Shown piece after piece: positions 59,125 through 64,000 of a stretch of 64,000 nt of DNA (positions within the stretch are counted from its first letter, which is position 1; each line of letters opens with the position of its first letter). The notes beneath the pieces were generated by a model that worked only from the letters and a program-made list of their open reading frames with translations, did not search any database and was not told the DNA's origin. The position numbers and the translations under genes are program-made. This DNA comes from Exiguobacterium acetylicum DSM 20416 (lineage in GTDB: Bacteria > Bacillota > Bacilli > Exiguobacteriales > Exiguobacteriaceae): assembly GCF_000702605.1 (NCBI RefSeq), contig NZ_JNIR01000001.1, forward strand, positions 3,056,001 to 3,120,000. Reading direction: 5' to 3'.

Positions 59125-61791
59125 ATGCGACAAATCGTCAAATGGCGCTGGGCAATTCTTGCGTTATTGCTCATCGTTACAGTAGGTTTACTATTTACGG
59201 CACCAAACTTGGCTAAACAAGCAGAAGAAGCAGGTGCGATTCAGCTTGCAAATGATGCTGATTCGCAACGGGCAGCTGACATTTTAGAAAAAGCGGGGGC
59301 CAGCGAAGAAACGATCTCGCTTGTCATTCCGCTCAAAGACAAAGTCAGCGATGCCGATCGAAAGTCGATCGGACAAATCGTTCAGGATTTAGAAGCACTT
59401 GATCGTCCGGTCACGGATGTGCTGGATCCGTTTGAAAACAAAGAGACGGAAGGACAGCTCGTCTCAAAAGATAAAAAGACGGTCCTCGTGCCGATTACAG
59501 TCGACGGTTCGCAAGAAGAAATCGTCAAACTGGCAAAACAAATCCGGACGGATCTCTTACCAAAGGATCAAACGATCTATCTAACGGGTGAAGCGTTAAT
59601 CAACGATGACGTTAATACGAGCTCACAAGAAGGATTGAAGCGGACAGAACTGATTACCGTCGGATTGATTTTCGGACTGCTTCTGCTCGTTTTCCGTTCA
59701 GTCGTCACACCGTTCGTCCCACTCGTTGCAGTTGGGTTTACGTACCTGATCAGTCAATCACTCGTCGCCTTTTTCGTCGATTGGTTCGGCTTCCCGGTAT
59801 CGAACTATACGCAAATCTTCCTCGTCGCCATTCTATTCGGGATTGGGACGGATTATTGTATCTTGCTCCTGAGCCGGTATAAGGAAGAGTTGACGGCAGG
59901 GCACGACGTTGAGACAGCAATCGTCAACACGTATAAGACAGCAGGGCGTACGTTACTAATCAGTGGTCTCGCTGTTCTTGTCGGTTTCTCAGCGATCGGT
60001 TTTGCGGACTTCCCGATCTTTAAGTCATCGGTCGCCGTTGCGGTCGGGATTGCCGCACTCTTACTTGTTTTGTTCACACTCGTTCCATTCTTCATGGCGA
60101 CATTAAAAGAAAAGCTATTTTGGCCATCTAAGAAGGCAGCGAGTCACCAGGATAGCAAGCTCTGGGCACATTATGGTGGATTATCAATCCGTCGTCCGTT
60201 GCTTGCGATGATCATCGTTGCGATCGTCACGGTCCCGACACTCTTTACGTATGATGATGACCTTTCGTTTAATACCGTCGATGAGATTGGTGCGAAGTAT
60301 GAGACGGTCAAAGGACTCAATGCGATCTCGGATGGATTTGGTGCAGGTGAGTCGCTCCCGGTCAACGTCATCCTGAAGAGTGACGATGATTTGATTACTG
60401 AAAAAACAGTTCCTTATGCGGAACAACTCAGTCGCGAACTGGTGAAGATTGACGGGGTCAAATCGGTTCGTTCGATTTCTCGTCCGACAGGCGAAGTCAT
60501 CAATGATTTCTACGTCGATCGTCAATTAAAACAAGTTGCTGATGGCATGAAAGAAGCAACAGCTGGTCTTGGGGACGTTCAGTCTGGTCTGACGACCGTT
60601 GAAGATAATCTCAACGGCATCACAGGACAGCTACCGGCAGGAGACGCGGCTTCAGCAGGTGCGAGTCAGTTGCAACAAGCAGCAGACGGACTCGGGCAAA
60701 TCAACCAACAGTTGACGCTTGTCGGTCAAGGGTTACAATCGACCCAAAACATCCCGCAAACCGTCGGAACGTTGAATGCATTGTCTGGTCAATTGAGCCA
60801 AGTTCAAGCTGGCATTAGTCAAGCAGCGAGCGGTATCGCGTCTCAAGGAGCGCAAGCCGGTCAGTTGGGGAACGGATTAACACAACTTGCGGATGGTGTC
60901 GGTCAAGCGAACGAAGGACTGACGAAAATTGAAAGTGGTCTTGAGGAAATCTCGGATCTTCTGACCGAGATGGGACAAGCGACATCGATTCGGGGGACAG
61001 GTGTGTTCGTACCAAAAGATACGCTATCGGATAAAGCCTTTAAACCAGCGATTGATCGTTACGCGATTGATCAACAGACGGGATTGAAGTTCGAAGTCAT
61101 CCTCGAGGATGATCCGTATTCTCCAGAAGCGATTCAAACCGTCGCTGCGATCAAAGAGACGACAGCGAAGACAATCAAAGATACACCATTTGAAGACAGC
61201 AGTGTTGCATACGGTGGGATCTCAAGCGTCAACAGTGATTTAAACGATACGTCAAAAGCCGATTTCAAACGAACGGTGACGGTCATGCTGATCAGTCTCT
61301 TCGTGATTCTAGCGATCATGTTCCGTTCATTGATCATGCCGTTGTTCATGATTGGTTCGTTATTGCTAACGTATTATACGTCGATGTCGATCGCAGAGCT
61401 GATCTTCGTCAACGGACTCGGATATGACGGTATCAGTTGGGCTGTTCCGTTCTTCGGATTCGTCATGTTGATTGCCCTTGGTATCGACTACTCGATCTTC
61501 CTACTCGACCGTTTCCGGGAAGAGACGATCAACGGACTCGATACGAAGGAAGCGATGTTCCTGTCGATGAAAAAAATGGGGTCTGTCATCATCACGGCAG
61601 CGATTATTCTTGCAGGAACCTTCGGGGCGATGATGCCGTCTGGTGTCTTGAGTCTCGTTCAAATCGCGACGATCGTCATCACAGGTCTACTCTTGTATGG
61701 TTTGATCGTCTTACCACTCTTGATTCCAGCAATCACGGTATCGTTCGGTAAAGGAGTCTGGTGGCCGTTTCGACCAAACGCTAAAAAATAA
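59125..61791 (+). CDS. MMPL/RND-family exporter (YdfJ-like)
   Basis: An 888-residue transporter with two sets of about six membrane helices. Each half has an MMPL-type helix-4 signature (GIGTDYCILLLSRYKEEL near 245 and ALGIDYSIFLLDRFREE near 790). The large second extracytoplasmic loop (about 470-625) contains a coiled-coil-like repeat rich in QL-Q-A-GL (heptads), as seen in YhgE/ComEC-like and mycobacterial MMPL proteins. It probably exports lipids or toxic amphiphiles, under MarR control. ATG follows AGGAAGAGGAG. A terminator follows. Confidence 0.92.
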   Translation: MRQIVKWRWAILALLLIVTVGLLFTAPNLAKQAEEAGAIQLANDADSQRAADILEKAGASEETISLVIPLKDKVSDADRKSIGQIVQDLEALDRPVTDVLDPFENKETEGQLVSKDKKTVLVPITVDGSQEEIVKLAKQIRTDLLPKDQTIYLTGEALINDDVNTSSQEGLKRTELITVGLIFGLLLLVFRSVVTPFVPLVAVGFTYLISQSLVAFFVDWFGFPVSNYTQIFLVAILFGIGTDYCILLLSRYKEELTAGHDVETAIVNTYKTAGRTLLISGLAVLVGFSAIGFADFPIFKSSVAVAVGIAALLLVLFTLVPFFMATLKEKLFWPSKKAASHQDSKLWAHYGGLSIRRPLLAMIIVAIVTVPTLFTYDDDLSFNTVDEIGAKYETVKGLNAISDGFGAGESLPVNVILKSDDDLITEKTVPYAEQLSRELVKIDGVKSVRSISRPTGEVINDFYVDRQLKQVADGMKEATAGLGDVQSGLTTVEDNLNGITGQLPAGDAASAGASQLQQAADGLGQINQQLTLVGQGLQSTQNIPQTVGTLNALSGQLSQVQAGISQAASGIASQGAQAGQLGNGLTQLADGVGQANEGLTKIESGLEEISDLLTEMGQATSIRGTGVFVPKDTLSDKAFKPAIDRYAIDQQTGLKFEVILEDDPYSPEAIQTVAAIKETTAKTIKDTPFEDSSVAYGGISSVNSDLNDTSKADFKRTVTVMLISLFVILAIMFRSLIMPLFMIGSLLLTYYTSMSIAELIFVNGLGYDGISWAVPFFGFVMLIALGIDYSIFLLDRFREETINGLDTKEAMFLSMKKMGSVIITAAIILAGTFGAMMPSGVLSLVQIATIVITGLLLYGLIVLPLLIPAITVSFGKGVWWPFRPNAKK

Positions 61792-61802
61792 CAACTAAGC
61801 AG

Positions 61803-61835
61803 ACCGGGTTCGTCTTCTAGATGAACCCGGTTTTG
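61803..61835 (+). terminator. Terminator after the MMPL gene
   Basis: ACCGGGTTC (61803-61811) pairs with GAACCCGGT (61823-61831), then TTTTG. Confidence 0.85.
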
Positions 61836-61875
61836 TCATGACGTATACTAAGAGCAGATGATAAGGAGGTAGGAT

Positions 61876-62724
61876 ATGCAACACTTCAAACAATTGACTT
61901 CACGGATTTGGTATCAGACACCGGTCAGCGAGACGGATCGACCGATTCTTGCTGTCGTGCGTGGGGAGAAGCATCAATTGATGATTGATGCGGGGAACTC
62001 GTCAGCCCATGCAGCACTATTCTTAGAAGAAATGAAGAAACACGAACTTGGATCACCTGACTTATTGGCATTGACGCATTGGCACTGGGATCATATCTTT
62101 GGAATGAAACATCTTGGTCTCCCATCAATCGCAACCAAGCAAACGATCACGCATATGAAGGAGATGCAGCCGTATGCCTGGACGGATGAAGCGTTACAAG
62201 AACGAATGGATCAAGGCATCGAGATTCCGTTTTGTGCGGACGCGATCAAGCTCGAGTTCGGAGTGACGCGCGATATCGAAATTGTCTTACCGACGATCGG
62301 CTTTGAAGGACAACTGGAGCTCGATTTAGGTGGGGTGCATTGTCAACTGATCGAAGTCGAAAATGATCACTCTCCAGGAAGTCTATTTGTCTACATTCCG
62401 GAAGAACGTGTCGTGTTCTTAGGTGACGCGATGTATGCCGATATCTTCTCACCAAGGTGGAATTATACGGTCGAACGAACGACGCGTTTACTAGCGACAC
62501 TCGATCGTTTAGATGCCGACTATTATATCTGGTCGCATGGAGAAGCGATGCCGAAGTCGGAATTTGAAGAAGAGGTTCAGGTATTGCGTCGAGCCATTCG
62601 CGTAACAGAAGCGACCGGGGGACGACTGAAGGACATGCGAACCTTGTATGCAGAAGAGACCGGACGATCGTTGACAGAAGATGAGACCGAAACATTGATT
62701 TATTTCGCAAATGGAATGAAATGA
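61876..62724 (+). CDS. Metallo-beta-lactamase-fold hydrolase
   Basis: A 282-residue MBL protein with the metal motif HWHWDH (LTHWHWDHIFGM near residue 77) and a later metal Asp in FLGDAMYADI. Its C-terminal helical part (VTEATGGRLKDMRTL) is not the one of glyoxalase II or persulfide dioxygenase. The substrate is unknown. AAGGAGG precedes the ATG. It is monocistronic as far as can be seen. Confidence 0.88.
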   Translation: MQHFKQLTSRIWYQTPVSETDRPILAVVRGEKHQLMIDAGNSSAHAALFLEEMKKHELGSPDLLALTHWHWDHIFGMKHLGLPSIATKQTITHMKEMQPYAWTDEALQERMDQGIEIPFCADAIKLEFGVTRDIEIVLPTIGFEGQLELDLGGVHCQLIEVENDHSPGSLFVYIPEERVVFLGDAMYADIFSPRWNYTVERTTRLLATLDRLDADYYIWSHGEAMPKSEFEEEVQVLRRAIRVTEATGGRLKDMRTLYAEETGRSLTEDETETLIYFANGMK

Positions 62725-62802
62725 CAGATCATAACAAGGGATAGGATGGTGGATGTCGAAATGAATAAAGTACTACAAGCTTATTAAAGGGAGTGGTACT
62801 GT

Positions 62803-62931
62803 ATGACGAAGCCAAGATTCGAACGGGATGAAACCGTCGATCGCGTCTTTTTTGGGAAAGCGGGCATCTTCTCATTTTTAATCATCGTCGGAGGCATTCT
62901 ATATCTACTATATGATCTGTATCTACAATGA
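62803..62931 (+). CDS. 42-residue single-span membrane protein
   Basis: A short gene with the ribosome site AAAGGGAG. The product has a charged N-terminus (TKPRFERDETVDRVFFGK) followed by one membrane helix (about 22-40, IFSFLIIVGGILYLLYDLY). Its stop abuts a perfect terminator hairpin. The clean signals on both sides support a real gene. Function unknown. Confidence 0.68.
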   Translation: MTKPRFERDETVDRVFFGKAGIFSFLIIVGGILYLLYDLYLQ

Positions 62932-62957
62932 CCGGGACGCATGCGTTCCGGTTTTTT
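62931..62957 (+). terminator. Terminator
   Basis: CCGG-ACGC and GCGT-CCGG arms around AT make a GC-rich hairpin, followed by T6. Confidence 0.88.
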
Positions 62958-63038
62958 GAATTCAGGGGAGTGCACGAAAACCAGATATTGGGTAATAACT
63001 TGCGTGAGGTTGTTCGATAAGGTGAGAGGAGATGTCGG

Positions 63039-63743
63039 ATGAAACGAATTCAAATTGCGGATTTTGATCGACGCATGCCATCGATTGAACTGGTCGAAAA
63101 GGATGATCACTATGAAGCGATGCTTGTACCGAGTTATGACCATACGTATCCTTCGACACAAATCCGGACGATCCGCTTAGCGGATATCTCCGTCAATCTG
63201 ATTGTGACTCCGCAAGAAACACTGCTTGTTTCTGCGCTTTTTCATAAACCGGTTCAAGTGACGGATATTGTTTCCTGGATGCAGCTGTATACGATTAGTT
63301 TTGCCCAGTCGGATGAGACTGGTTATTTCGTCGAACAAGCAGATGAAATTTTAGAAGTTGTCTTGTATCAAAAACATCCGATCGTCATCGCGACACGTGG
63401 TCAGGATCGCTTGTATTACGATACGTCCGGGGCGATCGAAGTCCGACGGGCGATGAATGAATCGGTCGGCGAACGTCCGTTACTTTATTTGAATGGGGAA
63501 GCCTGGTACGGTGTCCCACGCTTGACGTTTAATCGCATGAAGGATGAGTTACACGTTAACGGCACATTTCTTTATGCGGATTACATGGATACGTATCACG
63601 GAAAAATCGGTTTCTTTCGCGAGAATGATCCGGCATTACCGATCGTCTTGCTCGTCGGTCAAGCCATCGTTGAAATCGAACTGACCGAGAATCCGGACGG
63701 TTCACGCGTCCTGATTTTGGAACAACCGTATGACGAAGCATGA
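63039..63743 (+). CDS. Unknown 234-residue cytosolic protein
   Basis: A soluble, beta-rich protein with no signal peptide, starting at an ATG preceded by AGGAGATG. I do not recognise its family. Visible features are several hydrophobic strands (VNLIVTPQETLLVSALF, HPIVIATRG, LPIVLLVGQAIVEIEL) and a modest number of acidic residues; no Cys or metal motif is evident. Codon use matches the backbone. It lies just before an insertion sequence. Confidence 0.75.
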   Translation: MKRIQIADFDRRMPSIELVEKDDHYEAMLVPSYDHTYPSTQIRTIRLADISVNLIVTPQETLLVSALFHKPVQVTDIVSWMQLYTISFAQSDETGYFVEQADEILEVVLYQKHPIVIATRGQDRLYYDTSGAIEVRRAMNESVGERPLLYLNGEAWYGVPRLTFNRMKDELHVNGTFLYADYMDTYHGKIGFFRENDPALPIVLLVGQAIVEIELTENPDGSRVLILEQPYDEA

Positions 63744-63798
63744 AAGTGCACAAAAACCGTTCGGCAGGTTGGGCTAACCTAAAATTTTGAGACAATAT

Positions 63799-63852
63799 AA
63801 AACACCTTCGGAGTGGTACACTTTTAAAAAGTACTAACATCGGAGGTGTTTT
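63799..63852 (+). promoter_or_regulatory. Stem-loop at the IS left end hiding the transposase ribosome site
   Basis: A 12-bp stem (63799-63810 / 63841-63852, one G-U) places CGGAGG, the transposase ribosome site, in a helix; T5 follows, so it can also stop read-through transcription from outside. Confidence 0.65.
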
Positions 63853-63855
63853 TGC

Positions 63856-64000
63856 ATGGGCAAAAACGTATATTCAAGTGAAGTGAAATGGGCAGTAGTC
63901 AAAGATAAGCTGAGTGGTAAGTTAACGACGAGAGAAATCATGGAGAAGTACGGAATCAAAAATGAATCTCAAATCAAAACATGGATGAGATGGTATCGCT
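63856..64000 (+). CDS. IS3-family transposase OrfA (helix-turn-helix), 3' partial
   Basis: Forty-eight codons are visible. The product starts GKNVYSSEVKWAVVKDKLSGKLTTREIMEKYGI and continues with SQIKTWMRWY, the HTH_28/OrfA pattern of IS3- and IS150-group transposases that binds the terminal repeats. A second frame (OrfB, with the DDE domain) would be expected beyond the window. Confidence 0.82.
   Translation, partial: MGKNVYSSEVKWAVVKDKLSGKLTTREIMEKYGIKNESQIKTWMRWYR

Larger units (their letters stand above)
63788..64000 (+). mobile_element. IS3/IS150-like insertion sequence, left part only
   Basis: A transposase gene begins at 63856 and runs off the window. TGAGACAATATAAAACACC from 63788 is the probable left end (TG start, as in the IS3 family); the exact boundary and target duplication cannot be checked because the right end is missing. 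Confidence 0.6.

Noticed and set aside
62745-62785. Very short frame ending CTACAAGCTTATTAA upstream of the 42-residue protein
   Set aside because: About a dozen codons with no convincing start or conservation evidence; could be a leader but cannot be supported.
1-64000. tRNA, rRNA or CRISPR genes
   Set aside because: No cloverleaf, rRNA-like segment or repeat-spacer array was recognised anywhere on either strand.

Overview
The window reads as a chromosomal segment of a low-to-mid GC Bacilli genome. Strong AGGAGG-type ribosome sites, RsiV-, CstR-, YflT- and FusB-type proteins, a bacterial nitric oxide synthase and an all-bacterial enzyme set fit Exiguobacterium or a close relative; this is an impression from gene content, not a search. 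The backbone is moderately GC-rich. Two stretches are clearly AT-rich and look acquired: the first ~9.4 kb, and a two-gene islet at 23171-24921.

Defence island (1-10404). A DptH/SspH-like giant ATPase with a C-terminal FtsK/HerA-type motor (cut by the left edge) is followed by a DUF4007 (SspB-like) gene, a large P-loop ATPase (SspC-like), and a convergent PAPS-reductase-like gene (SspD/DndC-like). This set resembles DNA phosphorothioation modification/restriction. The SspC-like gene is split exactly at its Walker B motif by a -1 shift at an in-phase A_AAA_AAA heptamer. No cysteine desulfurase is visible.

Beta-glucan locus (12010-20358). A LacI regulator with its own promoter and operator sits before a sugar ABC importer (lipoprotein plus two permeases), a GH1 beta-glucosidase and a secreted GH16 laminarinase with three carbohydrate-binding-like repeats. 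Three near-perfect CGAAAGCGCTTTCG-type operators and two cre-like sites flank the regulator and operon.

Stress and envelope genes (20483-31205). These are small membrane proteins, an ECF sigma/anti-sigma pair of SigV/RsiV type, an Excalibur-domain secreted protein, the AT-rich membrane pair, a thioredoxin-like protein, a CDF exporter with an N-D-D-D metal site suggesting manganese, an ASCH protein, and a MarR regulator with a heterodimeric ABC exporter.

Reactive sulfur/nitrogen region (31259-48217). A rhodanese and a CstB-like persulfide dioxygenase lie at 31.3-33.0 kb. At 42-46.5 kb a CstR-like persulfide sensor is followed by DsrE-like, three rhodanese-containing, rhodanese-MBL and TusA genes and a TauE/SafE exporter. 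Both loci share ATACC-N6-GGTAT-like operators. Between them are a mechanosensitive-type channel, an amino-acid permease, a GNAT protein, a NOS-Nudix operon, a YihY protein and a second TauE exporter divergent from a LysR regulator. DUF302 and a membrane-anchored MsrA-MsrB fusion close the block. The DsrE-like gene has the same A7 frameshift as the SspC-like gene.

Right end (48362-64000). This holds a subtilisin-like protease, a large hybrid sensor kinase, a diguanylate cyclase, a FusB-type EF-G-binding protein, YflT and UspA stress proteins, a MarR-MMPL efflux pair with twin operators, an MBL hydrolase, small and unknown proteins, and the left end of an IS3-like insertion sequence. Almost every transcription unit ends in a clear hairpin, many bidirectional.
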